Shown here in pieces: positions 8,474 to 19,304 of a stretch of DNA of 64,000 bases. How positions within the stretch are numbered: position 1 is the first letter of the stretch; each line of letters opens with the position of its first letter. The DNA is from Pseudomonas veronii. GTDB lineage: Bacteria; Pseudomonadota; Gammaproteobacteria; Pseudomonadales; Pseudomonadaceae. The notes under the pieces were generated by a model that was not told where the DNA came from, ran no database searches, and saw only the letters and a list, made by a program, of their open reading frames with translations. The translations under genes and the position numbers were made by a program. The stretch lies in NCBI RefSeq assembly GCF_001439695.1, contig NZ_JYLL01000004.1, forward strand, positions 248,001 to 312,000, given 5' to 3'.

Positions 8474-9286
8474 TCACGGGGCGGTCTCTTCGTCCTCGGT
8501 CGGCTCCTGGGACGGGGTCTGCGCCTGGCCCCATTCAGCATCCTGTTTCTGCATCAGCGCGAACCAGTGCTGACGCATGAACGTCAGGTAGGCCTCCGGC
8601 GCCTTGGCAAAGTCTTTCTCGTCGCTGTAGCAACCCGGCAAAGGCAACTCGGTGCCCTGCTCCTTGTACTGGCTGACCAACGCTTGTTGCCCGGCGACGC
8701 TGCAATCCCTGGGCAGCGGCATGCCACGCAGTGCCCCGGCCTCTTCGTCCCACCAGGCGGCGCCGACCCGGTCGACCCCGCGCAGGCGGTACTTCTGCGC
8801 CTTGCCGACATGCATGATCAGTTTGAATTCATTAGGGCTGACATCACTGGTGCAGGTGCGCGTGTAACCCACCGTAGCCTGGGTGGTGCCGTCGCCGGCA
8901 AGGTCGGTGACTTTGGTCGCCGCCATGTCGAAGCGCAGCGCGGCATCGAATTCACAGTGCTGCACGTCGTCGTAGAGCATCCACATGCGCTTGGGGCGGT
9001 CACCGTCGATCAGATACTGGGCCGCGTAGACAAACGCCGACTGGGTGCCGTCATCCTCGCGTTCGCTGATTTGCTCGGCCAACACCAGCAGGTTCTTGCC
9101 CTGGCGGTCGTCCCAGGTGTAGGCGGCAACTTGCTTGCCGCGCACTTCAACCCCTTCCGGCAGTTGGGCCACCGTGGTCAGCGCCACTGCGTCATCGGCG
9201 CATGCGGTGGTGACGCAGGCTGCGCTCATCAACAATCCCATCAACACCGGCCGCCATTGGCCGCCTAAACGCTGCACGCTATTCAT
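8474..9286 (-). CDS. Exported protein of unknown function
   Basis: A 270-residue protein with a signal peptide (positively charged start, hydrophobic LMGLLMSAACVTTACA, probable cleavage near residue 30). The mature part has repeated Cys residues (CEFDAALRF, TRTCTSD, RDCSVAG, PGCYSD) that could form periplasmic disulfides, a WDDRQGKNLLVL segment, and an acidic C-terminal tail. It resembles uncharacterised Pseudomonas envelope proteins; I do not recognise a function. It stands alone upstream of the recombinase and is divergent from the arn operon. Confidence 0.7.
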   Translation of the reverse strand: MNSVQRLGGQWRPVLMGLLMSAACVTTACADDAVALTTVAQLPEGVEVRGKQVAAYTWDDRQGKNLLVLAEQISEREDDGTQSAFVYAAQYLIDGDRPKRMWMLYDDVQHCEFDAALRFDMAATKVTDLAGDGTTQATVGYTRTCTSDVSPNEFKLIMHVGKAQKYRLRGVDRVGAAWWDEEAGALRGMPLPRDCSVAGQQALVSQYKEQGTELPLPGCYSDEKDFAKAPEAYLTFMRQHWFALMQKQDAEWGQAQTPSQEPTEDEETAP

Positions 9287-9520
9287 CCGAGTACCCTGGC
9301 AAGAGATGGCTTACTTTACCGGCACTTGAGGCGCAATGCAGAGAAGATTCTTCAATAAACACACGTAGCAGACACTGCCGCCACGCACCACGCAGATCCG
9401 CGCCTACTCAGTGGAGCCCGGCGTCATGCAAAACGTTCCTATTACGCTAAATAAACAACACCCTCAGAGCCTTAGTTGTGTAGCTGAACCCTAGCTGTCT
9501 ACCTGTCAAATAAACGAGTT

Positions 9521-9538
9521 TTTCATACGGCTTTCATA
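9521..9538 (+). promoter_or_regulatory. Direct repeat TTTCATA-N4-TTTCATA in the arn upstream region, possible response-regulator site
   Basis: The 512-base gap 9287-9798 lies between the exported-protein gene and arnC. In it TTTCATA recurs with an 11-base period (9521-9527 and 9532-9538), the spacing expected for OmpR/PhoB-family regulators such as PmrA that control arn operons. The exact PmrA consensus was not matched, so this is a candidate only. The rest of the gap is AT-richer than the genes and has no convincing gene; a 44-codon ORF at 9660-9794 lacks a ribosome site. Confidence 0.3.
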
Positions 9539-9798
9539 TTCGTTGAACATTTTTACGCTTAATCTTGGCCATAGGACTTGAGAACGAGCCGCACTGTGCC
9601 GACTAACTTGTTGATTCCCCTTTACCTTTGTGGTTTTTGGTCTTTACTCTCTGCTACACATGGAAGACCTCAATACCCCACCAGGATGGTCGGATGAACT
9701 CCCCAATTCCACACTAGGTTTAACCAGACACCCGCCTTTTCGGCCAGTGGCTGTTGTCTTCACGCTCCAAGTTGCTCAAACCCCGAGGTTATGAATCT

Positions 9799-10836
9799 TT
9801 GAAACCCTACCCTATTCATTGTGTGTCGATCGTTATCCCGGTCTACAACGAACAAGAAAGCCTGCCTGAATTGCTGCGTCGCACGACGGCAGCTTGCAAG
9901 CAACTGGCCTACGAATACGAAATCATCCTGGTGGATGACGGTAGCCGCGACAAATCCGCACAATTACTTGAAGACGCTGCCGCCGAAGACGGCAGCAATG
10001 TGGTCGCGGTGATCCTCAATCGCAACTATGGCCAGCATGCGGCGATCATGGCCGGTTTCGAGCAGTGCCGGGGCGATGTGGTGATTACCCTCGACGCCGA
10101 CCTGCAGAACCCGCCGGAAGAAATCCCGCGCCTGGTGGAACAAGCCGCGCTGGGCTACGACGTGGTTGCCACCGTGCGCAACAACCGCCAGGACTCGGCC
10201 TTCCGCCGCTGGCCGTCGCGCCTGATCAACCTGGCCGTGCAGCGTTCGACCGGCGTTGCCATGAGTGACTACGGCTGCATGCTGCGCGCGTACCGCCGCA
10301 CCATCGTCGACGCCATGCTCGCCTGCCGCGAACGCAGCACGTTTATTCCGATCCTGGCCAACGGTTTTGCCCGTCACACGACTGAAATCCTCGTGCACCA
10401 TGCTGAGCGCGAACACGGCGAATCCAAATACAGCGCCATGCGCCTGATCAGCCTGATGTTCGACCTGCTGACCTGCATGACCACCACCCCGCTTCGCCTG
10501 CTGTCCATCGTCGGCTTCAGCCTGGCGGGCCTGGGCGTGCTGTTCGCCGTTGCGCTGATCGTCCTGCGCCTGGCCTTCGGCGCCCAATGGGCCGGCGGCG
10601 GTACGTTCGTGCTGTTCGCGGTGCTGTTCGTGTTCACCGGCGGCCAGTTCATCGGCATGGGCCTCTTGGGTGAATACCTGGGCCGCATGTACAGCGATGT
10701 GCGCGCCCGCCCTCGGTTCTTTATTGAAAAAGTGCTGCGCAACCAACCGGCAGCACCGGCACCCGTGGTCGTCGTTGACGGCATGGTGTCCTCCCATACC
10801 ACCACTACTTCCCCTTCCGATCAGGTTTCGTCATGA
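9799..10836 (+). CDS. arnC: Undecaprenyl-phosphate 4-deoxy-4-formamido-L-arabinose transferase ArnC
   Basis: ArnC moves 4-formamido-arabinose from UDP to undecaprenyl phosphate at the inner membrane. The GT2 core begins with [18 protein letters not shown] and has the DDGS and [11 protein letters not shown] metal/nucleotide motifs; two C-terminal membrane helices (about 225-255 and 262-290) anchor it. The likely start is TTG 9799, giving a protein that begins KPYPI like its relatives (345 residues); GAGG lies 10 bases upstream. An upstream TTG at 9754 would add 15 residues. It is the first gene of the operon and overlaps arnA by ATGA. Normally arnB precedes it; here it does not. Confidence 0.92.
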   Translation: MKPYPIHCVSIVIPVYNEQESLPELLRRTTAACKQLAYEYEIILVDDGSRDKSAQLLEDAAAEDGSNVVAVILNRNYGQHAAIMAGFEQCRGDVVITLDADLQNPPEEIPRLVEQAALGYDVVATVRNNRQDSAFRRWPSRLINLAVQRSTGVAMSDYGCMLRAYRRTIVDAMLACRERSTFIPILANGFARHTTEILVHHAEREHGESKYSAMRLISLMFDLLTCMTTTPLRLLSIVGFSLAGLGVLFAVALIVLRLAFGAQWAGGGTFVLFAVLFVFTGGQFIGMGLLGEYLGRMYSDVRARPRFFIEKVLRNQPAAPAPVVVVDGMVSSHTTTTSPSDQVSS

Positions 10837-12824
10837 ATTCAAAAGCTGTTGTCTTCGCTTACCACGATATTGGCTGTGCTGGCATTGAAGCCCTGCTGAC
10901 TGCCGGTTACGACATTGCTGCCGTGTTCACCCATGCCGATGACCCCAAGGAAAACAATTTCTACGGTTCCGTCGCGCAACTGTGCGCCCGCAAAGGCATC
11001 CCGGTGCATGCACCGGAAGACGCCAACCACCCGCTGTGGATCGAGCGCATCGCCAAGCTCAACCCGGATTTCATCTTCTCCTTCTACTACCGCAACCTGC
11101 TGAGCGAACCCCTGCTGGCCACCGCCCGCAAAGGCGCGTTCAACCTGCACGGCTCGCTGCTGCCGAAATACCGTGGCCGCGCGCCCGCCAACTGGGTGCT
11201 GGTCAAGGGCGAAACCGAAACCGGCGTGACCCTGCACCGCATGGTCAAGCGTGCCGATGCCGGCGCGATCCTGGCCCAGCAGAAAGTCGCGATCGAGCGT
11301 TCCGACACCGGCCTGACCCTGCACGCCAAACTGCGTGACGCCGCCAGCAGCCTGCTGCGCGACGCCTTGCCGCAACTGGCCGCGGGCAAACTGGCGGAAA
11401 CCGCCCAGGACGAAAGCAAGGCCACTTATTTCGGCCGCCGCACTCCAGCGGATGGCAAGTTGGAATGGCAAAAACCGGCTGAAGAACTGTTCAACCTGGT
11501 ACGCGCCGTGACGCAACCGTACCCGGGCGCTTTCTGCGCCGTGGGCGAGCACAAGCTGATCGTGTGGCAAGCCGAAGTGGTCCAGGGCAACGAAGGCCTG
11601 GCGCCTGGCCGCGTGATCAGCGTCAACCCGCTGCGCATCGCGTGCGGTGAAGACTCGCTGGTGATCAAGTTCGGTCAGCGCAACGACAACGGTCTGTACC
11701 TGACCGGCCCGTCCCTGGCCAACGAATTGGGCCTGGTAGACGGTTCCGTCCTGCGCGGCGCCGAGTCCGGCCGCAAGCCACGTCGCACCCGTGTGCTGAT
11801 CCTGGGCGTGAACGGCTTTATCGGTAACCACCTGTCCGAACGCCTGCTGCGTGACGACCGTTACGAAGTCTACGGCCTGGACATCGGCTCCGACGCCATC
11901 GAGCGCCTGCGCAGCCACCCGAACTTCCATTACGTGGAAGGCGATATCAGCATCCACACCGAGTGGATCGAGTACCACATCAAGAAGTGCGACGTGGTCC
12001 TGCCGCTGGTGGCCATCGCCACCCCGATCGAATATACCCGCAACCCGCTGCGCGTGTTCGAGCTGGACTTCGAAGAGAACCTCAAGCTGGTGCGCTACTG
12101 CGTCAAGTACAACAAGCGCGTGATCTTCCCGTCGACTTCTGAAGTCTATGGCATGTGCCAGGACCAGTACTTCGACGAAGACACCTCCAACCTGGTGGTC
12201 GGCCCGGTCAACAAGCAACGCTGGATCTACTCGGTCTCCAAGCAACTGCTGGACCGCGTGATCTGGGCCTACGGCGCCAAGGGCCTGAAGTTCACCCTGT
12301 TCCGTCCATTCAACTGGATGGGCCCGCGTCTGGACCGCCTGGACTCGGCACGTATCGGCAGCTCCCGTGCGATCACCCAGTTGATCCTGAACCTGGTGGA
12401 AGGTACGCCGATCCGCCTGTTCGACGGTGGCGAGCAGAAACGCTGCTTCACCGACATCGCCGACGGCATCGAAGCCCTGGCGCGCATCATCGATAACGAC
12501 AACGATGTGTGCAACGGCCAGATCATCAACATCGGCAACCCGGAAAACGAAGCGAGCATCCGCCAGTTGGGCGAAGAACTGCTGCGTCAGTTCGAAGCTC
12601 ACCCGCTGCGCAGCAACTTCCCGCCGTTCGCCGGTTTCCGCGACGTGGAAAGCAAGGCGTTCTACGGCACCGGCTACCAGGACGTGGCTCACCGCAAACC
12701 AAGCATCGAAAACGCCAAGCGCCTGCTGAACTGGGAGCCGACCGTGGAGATGAGCGAAACCATCGGCAACACCCTGGATTTCTTCCTGCGTGAAGCCATG
12801 CTCGAAATCTCGGACAAGCGCTGA
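10833..12824 (+). CDS. arnA: Bifunctional UDP-glucuronate decarboxylase / UDP-Ara4N formyltransferase ArnA
   Basis: A full-length 663-residue ArnA. The N-terminal formyltransferase domain (about 1-300) keeps the catalytic set N104, H106 (FNLHGSLLP) and D142. The C-terminal dehydrogenase/decarboxylase domain (about 315-655) has the NAD loop GVNGFIG (325-331), S436-E437 in STSEVYG and the Y466-xxx-K470 pair. It oxidatively decarboxylates UDP-glucuronate to UDP-Ara4O and formylates UDP-Ara4N. Between these steps ArnB should transaminate the ketone, and no arnB is visible here. It overlaps arnC by 4 bases and shares one base with arnD. Confidence 0.95.
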   Translation: MNSKAVVFAYHDIGCAGIEALLTAGYDIAAVFTHADDPKENNFYGSVAQLCARKGIPVHAPEDANHPLWIERIAKLNPDFIFSFYYRNLLSEPLLATARKGAFNLHGSLLPKYRGRAPANWVLVKGETETGVTLHRMVKRADAGAILAQQKVAIERSDTGLTLHAKLRDAASSLLRDALPQLAAGKLAETAQDESKATYFGRRTPADGKLEWQKPAEELFNLVRAVTQPYPGAFCAVGEHKLIVWQAEVVQGNEGLAPGRVISVNPLRIACGEDSLVIKFGQRNDNGLYLTGPSLANELGLVDGSVLRGAESGRKPRRTRVLILGVNGFIGNHLSERLLRDDRYEVYGLDIGSDAIERLRSHPNFHYVEGDISIHTEWIEYHIKKCDVVLPLVAIATPIEYTRNPLRVFELDFEENLKLVRYCVKYNKRVIFPSTSEVYGMCQDQYFDEDTSNLVVGPVNKQRWIYSVSKQLLDRVIWAYGAKGLKFTLFRPFNWMGPRLDRLDSARIGSSRAITQLILNLVEGTPIRLFDGGEQKRCFTDIADGIEALARIIDNDNDVCNGQIINIGNPENEASIRQLGEELLRQFEAHPLRSNFPPFAGFRDVESKAFYGTGYQDVAHRKPSIENAKRLLNWEPTVEMSETIGNTLDFFLREAMLEISDKR

Positions 12825-13708
12825 TGCAGGCAGGTCTTCGCATTGATGTCGACACCTACCGCGGCACCCGCGAAGGCGTGCCACGGTTGCTCGAGTCCCT
12901 GGATGAAGCCGGGGTAAAAGCAACGTTCTTCTTCAGTGTCGGGCCGGACAATATGGGGCGCCACTTGTGGCGCCTGATCCGCCCGCAATTTCTGTGGAAG
13001 ATGCTGCGTTCCAACGCCGCCGGCCTGTATGGCTGGGATATCTTGCTCGCCGGCACCGCCTGGCCGGGCAAGCCGATCGGCCGCGACCTCGGGCACTTGA
13101 TGCGCCAGGCCAAGGCCGCCGGGCATGAAGTCGGCCTGCACGCCTGGGATCACCATGGCTGGCAGGCCAACGCCGGACGTTGGAGCGACGCACAGTTGAT
13201 CGAGCAGGTCCGACGCGGTGTGGACACCTTGAGCGACATCCTCGGTGAACGTATCGACTGTTCAGCGGCCGCCGGTTGGCGCGCCGATGAACGCGTGGTG
13301 CAAGCCAAGCAAGCCTTCAACTTTCGCTACAACAGCGATTGCCGGGGCACCAGCCTGTTTCGTCCGACCCTGGCCGATGGCAGCGCGGGCACCCCACAGA
13401 TTCCGGTAGACCTGCCGACCTTCGACGAAGTCGTCGGGCCGGTGGTGGCTGCCAAGGATTTCAACGGGTTCATTCTCGACCGCTTCGCAGAGTCGAAGCT
13501 GAACGTCTACACGATCCACGCAGAAGTAGAAGGGATTCTGATGGCCAACGATTTTCGCCAGTTGCTCGCCCAGGCAGGGCAGCGCGGCATCCATTTCAAA
13601 CCGCTGGGCGATCTGCTCCCGGCGGACGTCTCCACCCTGCCCCAGCAACAACTGGTGCGCGGCGCCCTGAGCGGCCGTGAGGGTTGGCTCGGAGTGCAGC
13701 AGGCATGA
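12824..13708 (+). CDS. arnD: 4-deoxy-4-formamido-L-arabinose-phosphoundecaprenol deformylase ArnD
   Basis: A 294-residue polysaccharide-deacetylase (NodB homology) protein. The metal-binding Asp is in [10 protein letters not shown] near the N-terminus, and the [11 protein letters not shown] motif (about 105-115) supplies the other ligands and catalytic residues. It removes the formyl group from undecaprenyl-phosphate-Ara4FN before flipping. Start and stop are coupled to its neighbours (TGATG with arnA, ATGA with arnT), indicating translational coupling. Confidence 0.93.
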   Translation: MQAGLRIDVDTYRGTREGVPRLLESLDEAGVKATFFFSVGPDNMGRHLWRLIRPQFLWKMLRSNAAGLYGWDILLAGTAWPGKPIGRDLGHLMRQAKAAGHEVGLHAWDHHGWQANAGRWSDAQLIEQVRRGVDTLSDILGERIDCSAAAGWRADERVVQAKQAFNFRYNSDCRGTSLFRPTLADGSAGTPQIPVDLPTFDEVVGPVVAAKDFNGFILDRFAESKLNVYTIHAEVEGILMANDFRQLLAQAGQRGIHFKPLGDLLPADVSTLPQQQLVRGALSGREGWLGVQQA

Positions 13709-15360
13709 TCCGCCGTTGGGCGCTGCCCCTGCTGCTGTTGGCATTCGGCGCATTTTATCTGTTACCCCTGGCCACCCATGGCCTGTGGATTCCGGATGAA
13801 ACCCGCTATGCACAGATCAGCCAGGAAATGCTGCTGACCGGCAAATGGGCGTCGCCGCACTTTATGGGCATTCGCTATTTCGAAAAACCGGCTGCCGGTT
13901 ACTGGATGATCGCGCTGGGCCAGGCGATCTTCGGGCAAAACCTGTTCGGCGTGCGCTTTGCGTCGGCCTTGAGCACCGGGCTCAGCATTCTGCTGGTGTA
14001 CCTGGTGTCGCGCCGGTTGTGGAATGACCCGCACAAGAGCCTGGTCAGCACAGTGCTGTACATGAGCTTTGTCAGCGTCGTGGCGCTGGGCGGTTATGCC
14101 AACCTGGACCCGCAGTTCACCTTCTGGGTCAACCTGACCGGCGTGGCGCTGTGGTTTTGCTTCGACAGCACCACCCGCAACGGTCGCGTCGGGTCCTGGG
14201 CGCTGCTTGGGGTTGCCTGTGGCATGGGTTTCATGACCAAAGGCTTCCTCGCCTGGCTGCTGCCGGTGCTGATCGCCCTGCCCTACGCGATCTGGCAGAA
14301 GCGCTTGCGCGAGCTGCTCGGTTACGGCCTGGTCGCCGTCGCCGTGGCGATTGTCATCAGCCTGCCCTGGGCGCTTGCGGTGCAGAGTCAGGAGCCGGAT
14401 TTCTGGAACTTCTTCTTTTGGCATGAGCATATCCAACGCTTTGCCGGCGCAGACGCGCAGCACGCCGAGCCATTCTGGTACTACCTGCCGCTGCTGGTCG
14501 CATTCAGCCTGCCGTGGGTGGCGCTGTTGCCGTCCACCGTCAAGCAGGCCTGGCAGCAGAAGCGCGCGCCCGGCACCGCGTTCCTGCTGTTGTGGCTGCT
14601 GATGCCGCTGGCACTGTTCAGCCTGGCCAAAGGCAAGCTGCCGTCCTACATCATGCCGTGCCTGCTGCCGCTGGCGTTGCTCATGGGTAACGCGCTCACC
14701 GACAAACTGGCCCAGGCGCGTGACCGTGCCTTGCGCATCAACGGCTGGCTGAACCTGATCCTCGGTGTCGTGGCCTTGCTCGCACTGACGTGGTTCCAAC
14801 TGAAAAAACCGCTGTACGAACACGGCCAGGAAACCCTCAGCCTGGTGCTGGTATTCACCGGCCTGTTCGGCTGGATCATCGCCAACCTGTTGCAGGTTGC
14901 ACGCCCACTGAAACTGTGGGCTGCGCCGGCGCTGGGCAGCTGGTTGCTGTTGGCATTGGCCCCGGCCGCGCTGCCCCATTCGGTGGTGTACAACAAGACG
15001 CCGGATCAATTCATCATCGACCACCTGCAGGAACTGCAACCGACATCCGCCCTGCTCAGCAATGACCTCGGCGCGGCATCGGCCTTGGCCTGGCGCCTGC
15101 AACGCACCGACATCACCCTCTATAACACCATCGGCGAAGTGAAATACGGCCTCGCCTACCCGGACGCCGCCCAGCGCAAGGTCGACATGACCCAGGTCCA
15201 GCAATGGATGAACGAGGCCCGCCGGCAAGGCTCTGTGGGCGTGGTGATGCGCGTCAAGGGTGACGAGGAGATCGCCGAAGTGAACCTGCTGCCCCCGGAC
15301 GGCAAGCGCTATGAGCAAGGCAATATCGTGATCCTGATTTTCCCGCGGGTTGCGCCATGA
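13705..15360 (+). CDS. arnT: Lipid A 4-amino-4-deoxy-L-arabinosyltransferase ArnT
   Basis: A 551-residue GT83 integral membrane transferase with about 12 membrane helices. The first periplasmic loop carries the conserved [15 protein letters not shown] segment containing the acidic catalytic residues and Arg, followed by [10 protein letters not shown]. It transfers Ara4N from undecaprenyl phosphate to lipid A phosphates at the periplasmic face, lowering surface charge and binding of polymyxin and cationic peptides. ATG 13705 overlaps the arnD stop; a TTG at 13684 would add only seven residues inside arnD. Confidence 0.93.
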   Translation: MIRRWALPLLLLAFGAFYLLPLATHGLWIPDETRYAQISQEMLLTGKWASPHFMGIRYFEKPAAGYWMIALGQAIFGQNLFGVRFASALSTGLSILLVYLVSRRLWNDPHKSLVSTVLYMSFVSVVALGGYANLDPQFTFWVNLTGVALWFCFDSTTRNGRVGSWALLGVACGMGFMTKGFLAWLLPVLIALPYAIWQKRLRELLGYGLVAVAVAIVISLPWALAVQSQEPDFWNFFFWHEHIQRFAGADAQHAEPFWYYLPLLVAFSLPWVALLPSTVKQAWQQKRAPGTAFLLLWLLMPLALFSLAKGKLPSYIMPCLLPLALLMGNALTDKLAQARDRALRINGWLNLILGVVALLALTWFQLKKPLYEHGQETLSLVLVFTGLFGWIIANLLQVARPLKLWAAPALGSWLLLALAPAALPHSVVYNKTPDQFIIDHLQELQPTSALLSNDLGAASALAWRLQRTDITLYNTIGEVKYGLAYPDAAQRKVDMTQVQQWMNEARRQGSVGVVMRVKGDEEIAEVNLLPPDGKRYEQGNIVILIFPRVAP

Positions 15361-15704
15361 TCACCCTGTTCCTGTTATTGGCCGCCTGCCTGCTCACTTG
15401 CATGGGCCAGGTCGCTCAGAAGTTCGCCGTGGAAAGCTGGCGCGACCAGCCTGACGGTTGGGCCCTGAAACTGCGCTCTGCCTGGTTGTGGGCCGCGCTG
15501 TTGTGCCTGGGTTTTGGCTTGTTGGTCTGGCTGCTGGTGCTGCAGCGCCTTGAAGTCGGGATTGCCTACCCGATGCTCAGCCTCAATTTCGTCTTGGTCA
15601 CGTTAATGGCGCGCTTCGTATTCAAGGAGCACATCGACACCCGGCATTGGCTGGGTGTGGCGCTGGTGATTGCCGGCGTCGTGCTGCTGGGGCGCCAGGT
15701 ATGA
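15357..15704 (+). CDS. arnE: Ara4N-phosphoundecaprenol flippase subunit ArnE
   Basis: A 115-residue protein of the EmrE/small multidrug resistance fold with four membrane helices. It pairs with ArnF to flip undecaprenyl-phosphate-Ara4N across the inner membrane. It overlaps arnT by ATGA and arnF by ATGA. Length and position are as in other Pseudomonas arn operons. Confidence 0.9.
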   Translation: MITLFLLLAACLLTCMGQVAQKFAVESWRDQPDGWALKLRSAWLWAALLCLGFGLLVWLLVLQRLEVGIAYPMLSLNFVLVTLMARFVFKEHIDTRHWLGVALVIAGVVLLGRQV

Positions 15705-16114
15705 GCCGGGCTCGCGGGTTTGCCTTCGCCCTGGGCAGTGTCGGCCTGGTCAGCGCCGCCCAGTTGGGGATGCGCTGGAGCATGACGCGCCTGCCCCTGC
15801 CGGACGAATGGCTCGGCGCATTCAGCAGCAACGCCATCGACCTGGGCGCCCTCGGCGTGGTGAGCCTGGCAATCCTCGCTTATGCGCTGTCGATGCTGTG
15901 CTGGCTCTGTGCGCTCAAGGATTTGCCCCTGGGCCGCGCCTATTCGCTGCTCAGCATCAGCTACGCGCTGGTCTACCTGTTGGCCGCCAGCCTGCCGGTG
16001 TTCAACGAACATTTTTCGCTTTCAAAAACCCTGGGGGTGGCCTTGGTCATCCTCGGTGTACTGGTTATTAACTCTCGTCGTGCTAGCACAGCAAGCCCCA
16101 GGAATGCCCCATGA
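15701..16114 (+). CDS. arnF: Ara4N-phosphoundecaprenol flippase subunit ArnF
   Basis: A 137-residue four-helix membrane protein of the same fold as ArnE, with the [15 protein letters not shown] segment typical of ArnF. ATG 15701 overlaps the arnE stop; upstream frame extension to 15647 lies inside arnE and is not needed. It acts with ArnE as the lipid-linked sugar flippase, and its stop overlaps the ugd start by 4 bases. Confidence 0.9.
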   Translation: MSRARGFAFALGSVGLVSAAQLGMRWSMTRLPLPDEWLGAFSSNAIDLGALGVVSLAILAYALSMLCWLCALKDLPLGRAYSLLSISYALVYLLAASLPVFNEHFSLSKTLGVALVILGVLVINSRRASTASPRNAP

Positions 16115-17490
16115 AAATCAGTGTATTTGGTAGTGGTTACGTCGGTCTGGTACAGGCCACTGTATTGGCCGAAGTCGGTCACGATGTCATCTGCATGGAC
16201 GTTGATCAACACAAGGTCAGGCAATTGCAGCAGGGCCATGTGAGCATTTTCGAGCCAGGGTTGGCGGCGATGGTCAAGGAGAACCTTGAAAGCGGACGAC
16301 TGAGCTTCACCTTCGATGAAAAGCTCGCCGTCGAACATGGCGAAGTGCTGTTTATCGCGGTAGGTACGCCGTCGGATGAAGACGGTTCGGCGGACTTGAA
16401 ATACGTGCTGTCGGTCGGCGATGCGGTTGCCCGCCATCGCATCGAGCCGGTGATCCTGGTGGAAAAATCCACTGTACCCGTCGGCACCGGCGACACCTTG
16501 CGCGCCCATATCGAAAAGGCCCTGCACGGGACCGGCCGGCACCTGGAGTTCGATATCGTCTCCAACCCGGAATTCCTCAAGGAAGGCTCGGCGGTTGCCG
16601 ACTGCCGCCGCCCGGACCGCATCATCATCGGCTGCGAGCGTGAAGAAGTGCGCGAAGTCATGCGCGACCTGTACGCGCCCTTCAACCGCAACCACGATCG
16701 CATCATCTTCATGGACCTGCGCAGCGCCGAACTGACCAAGTACGCCGCCAACTGCATGCTGGCCACCAAGATCAGCTTCATCAACCAGATCGCCGAACTG
16801 GCCGAACACCTGGGGGCGGACATCGAAGCGATACGCCTGGGCATCGGCGCCGACTCGCGCATCGGCTATCACTTCATCTACCCAGGCTGCGGCTACGGCG
16901 GCTCGTGCTTCCCCAAGGACATGCGCGCGCTGATCCACAGCGCCAAGCAGGCCCATTGCTCGAGCGACCTGCTCGAAGCCGTCGAAGCGATCAACCAGCG
17001 CCAGAAGAGCAAGCTGTTTGAGCGCGTCAACGCCTTCTTCAAGGGCGACCTGCGCGGTAAAACCTTCGCCCTGTGGGGCCTGGCCTTCAAGCCCAACACC
17101 GACGACATGCGCGATGCCCCGAGCCGCGTGTTGATGGAAGCGCTGTGGGCAGCCGGCGCCAATGTGCGCGCGTTTGACCCCGAAGCCATGCAGGAAACCC
17201 TGCGGATCTACGGCGACGACCCACGGCTGATGCTGATGGGCACTCCGGAATCCACCCTGAGCGGCGCCGATGCGCTGATCATCTGCACGGAATGGCAGCA
17301 GTTCAAGGCACCGGACTTCGACCTGATCCACCAACGCCTGAACACTCCGGTGATCTTCGATGGGCGCAACCTGTACGACGGCGAGCGCCTGGCGCGCAAA
17401 GGCTTCCAGTACTTCCCGATGGGCCGTGGCGACTCCTGCCAGTTGCCGATTCCCCAGCAACAGTGGGTGCCGCAAGCAGGGGAAGCCTGA
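16111..17490 (+). CDS. ugd: UDP-glucose 6-dehydrogenase
   Basis: A 459-residue enzyme that oxidises UDP-glucose twice to UDP-glucuronate, the substrate of ArnA. The NAD loop is at the N-terminus (GSGYVG, 7-12), and the catalytic Cys266 lies in the family motif [11 protein letters not shown] central dimerisation helix and C-terminal UDP-binding domain ([18 protein letters not shown]) follow. It is the seventh gene of the arn operon, joined to arnF by ATGA. Confidence 0.95.
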   Translation: MKISVFGSGYVGLVQATVLAEVGHDVICMDVDQHKVRQLQQGHVSIFEPGLAAMVKENLESGRLSFTFDEKLAVEHGEVLFIAVGTPSDEDGSADLKYVLSVGDAVARHRIEPVILVEKSTVPVGTGDTLRAHIEKALHGTGRHLEFDIVSNPEFLKEGSAVADCRRPDRIIIGCEREEVREVMRDLYAPFNRNHDRIIFMDLRSAELTKYAANCMLATKISFINQIAELAEHLGADIEAIRLGIGADSRIGYHFIYPGCGYGGSCFPKDMRALIHSAKQAHCSSDLLEAVEAINQRQKSKLFERVNAFFKGDLRGKTFALWGLAFKPNTDDMRDAPSRVLMEALWAAGANVRAFDPEAMQETLRIYGDDPRLMLMGTPESTLSGADALIICTEWQQFKAPDFDLIHQRLNTPVIFDGRNLYDGERLARKGFQYFPMGRGDSCQLPIPQQQWVPQAGEA

Positions 17491-17493
17491 CAA

Positions 17494-19116
17494 GTGAAAG
17501 ATCAAATGCCCCAGCTGATGAACGCAGCGATCCGGCGCCAGTCGCTGGGGTTGGCGCTGCTGGCGTTGCTGTTATTCATCGCCGGTAACTGGCACCAGGC
17601 AATCATCGGGTTTGACTCGCGCTTCGTGGTATTCGCCCAGGAGATGCTGCGCCATGGGCCGAGCTTCTTCCCCACGACCTACGGGCAACCGTATGCCGAT
17701 TACCTGGCGACCTCGACGCTGATGACGTGGCTGCTGTCCTTGCCCCTGGGCCAGGTCAACAGCTTCACGGCCTGGTTGCCGACGTCCATCGCTTCGGCGC
17801 TGATCGTCATGCTGGTGTATCGCCTGACGGCGCCCTACTCCCAGCGTTGGGGCCTGCTGAGTGTTGCGCTGCTGTTGCTCAGCAGCACGTTTATCAGCGA
17901 AACCCGCGCTGTGTCGCTGGACCAGATGCTCGCGGCCGTGGCCCTGACGGTGTTCTACCTGGGTTATGCACATGATCACTTCGGCGCCGCCAAGCGCTTG
18001 CATTGGCTGTACCTGCTGTTGATCGTGGGCTTTGCGATCCGTGGGCCGATTGGCCTGGTGATTCCCACAGGCGTGCTGTGCAGCTACTTCCTGATCAACC
18101 GTCAATGGCGCCAACTGTTCAGCTTCGGCCTGTTGGCCCTGGCACTGCTGGGGGCCTGCGTCGGCCTGCTGTTGCTGCTGGCCAAGCTCAGTGGCGGCGA
18201 AGCGTTCATGCAGGACGTGATCCGCATGCAGTTCCTCGGGCGGATGGATGGCAGTGAAGGCTCCAGCGGTGCGTTGTATTACTTCAGCAGTTCCCTGGGC
18301 AACTACGCGCTGGCTTACCCGCTGGCGTTGCTGGTGCTGCTGGCGATAGCGCTGGGCGGCCGACGCGCACCTGATCCGGCGTTGCAGTTGGTGCTGTACT
18401 GCGCCGCGGCGGGCTTGCTGGTGATGCTCGGCTTGTCGGTGCCCCAGGCGAAGAAAGCGCGTTACGTGCTGCCGATGCTGCCGATGGCGGCCATTATTGC
18501 GGCGTATCCGTTTCAAGTCGCCCACGGCCGGTTGTTCGGCTGGCTGCGCGGTTTGATGCTGAGCCTGTGGACCGTGTTACCTGCGTTGCTGATCGCCGGG
18601 CTCTGGATGGCGCGCCCGCGTTACCCGGAGCAGTTGGCGCACATCGGCTGGGTGTTGGGCGTGCTTGGCGTGCTTCAAGTGCTGGCGTTGGTGGCAGTGT
18701 TCCAGGCACGCCTGCGCATGCTGGCGCCGGCGCTGACCGCCGTGCTGGCGGTATGGACCACCTATATTTGGGTGGTCGAGCCACTGGAGCGTAGCCTCTA
18801 TGACACGCGTACCTTCAGCCTGCAAGTCCAGGCCCAGGTCCACCAGCAACCGGCGCCCGTCGTGCTGCATGCGCTGGGCAAAGATGCCAAAGCCATCAAG
18901 TTCATCGTCAACCTCGATTGCGACCGAGTGCCGTTGTTCACACAGCAGCCCGCCGACCTGGCGACGTTGCAAGGCCCGGCGTGGCTGGTCATGAGCCAGG
19001 ACGACTTCGAAGCGTTGCAAGACCCGCGATTGCGCTCGATCACACCGACGCTCACCGGCACATTCGACAAGAATCCCTACGTGCTGCTGCACTTGGACAA
19101 GCCCCTCCAACCTTGA
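17494..19116 (+). CDS. ArnT-like polytopic glycosyltransferase at the end of the arn operon
   Basis: A 540-residue integral membrane protein with about 11-12 hydrophobic helices and the GT39/GT83-like layout. The large first loop contains GFDSRFVVFAQEMLRHG, with an acidic-Arg pattern parallel to the [13 protein letters not shown] of ArnT, and the C-terminus is a soluble periplasmic domain. The start is GTG 17494, three bases after the ugd stop, with GGAAG upstream; an ATG at 17506 is the alternative. It probably transfers a lipid-linked sugar to an envelope acceptor, but donor and acceptor are unknown. Confidence 0.8.
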   Translation: MKDQMPQLMNAAIRRQSLGLALLALLLFIAGNWHQAIIGFDSRFVVFAQEMLRHGPSFFPTTYGQPYADYLATSTLMTWLLSLPLGQVNSFTAWLPTSIASALIVMLVYRLTAPYSQRWGLLSVALLLLSSTFISETRAVSLDQMLAAVALTVFYLGYAHDHFGAAKRLHWLYLLLIVGFAIRGPIGLVIPTGVLCSYFLINRQWRQLFSFGLLALALLGACVGLLLLLAKLSGGEAFMQDVIRMQFLGRMDGSEGSSGALYYFSSSLGNYALAYPLALLVLLAIALGGRRAPDPALQLVLYCAAAGLLVMLGLSVPQAKKARYVLPMLPMAAIIAAYPFQVAHGRLFGWLRGLMLSLWTVLPALLIAGLWMARPRYPEQLAHIGWVLGVLGVLQVLALVAVFQARLRMLAPALTAVLAVWTTYIWVVEPLERSLYDTRTFSLQVQAQVHQQPAPVVLHALGKDAKAIKFIVNLDCDRVPLFTQQPADLATLQGPAWLVMSQDDFEALQDPRLRSITPTLTGTFDKNPYVLLHLDKPLQP

Positions 19117-19140
19117 CTGCGCCGGCGGCAGCCGGCCAGT
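19116..19140 (+). terminator. Possible terminator hairpin of the arn operon
   Basis: ACTG-C-GCCGGC pairs with GCCGGC-CAGT around a GGCA loop, leaving one bulged C, directly at the stop codon of the last gene. A strict U-tract is lacking, although a T-rich stretch follows about 10 bases later. The position at the end of an eight-gene operon supports a termination role. Confidence 0.4.
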
Positions 19141-19304
19141 TGAGTCCATTATTTTTGTATTTAACCTGCATTAATATGCATTGGCGACCTTGCATCGCGC
19201 TCGGCACACTACGCAGGTTCCTCCCCCAAATGCAGGAACTTTCAAGGGCTTTTCCGGGAAACCAGACAAGCCTTTTTTTTGCCCGCTGTTTATGGAAGTT
19301 GTCG

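Noticed and set aside
9660..9794. A 44-codon ORF just before arnC as a leader peptide or an arnB remnant
   Set aside because: It has no ribosome site, and its sequence does not resemble the ArnB C-terminus or an attenuator leader with regulatory codon runs.
10839..12923. A 694-codon open frame on the minus strand opposite arnA
   Set aside because: It mirrors the strongly conserved arnA gene codon for codon; high-GC coding DNA often leaves the antisense frame open. No ribosome site or recognisable domain.
13762..15318. A 518-codon minus-strand frame opposite arnT
   Set aside because: Composition is Gln/His/Arg-rich, typical of an antisense shadow of a membrane protein gene, and no family motif is present.
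18918..19304. Upstream extension of the HPP protein to 18918
   Set aside because: It overlaps the preceding glycosyltransferase in another frame; ATG 19305 has a ribosome site and begins just before the first membrane helix.
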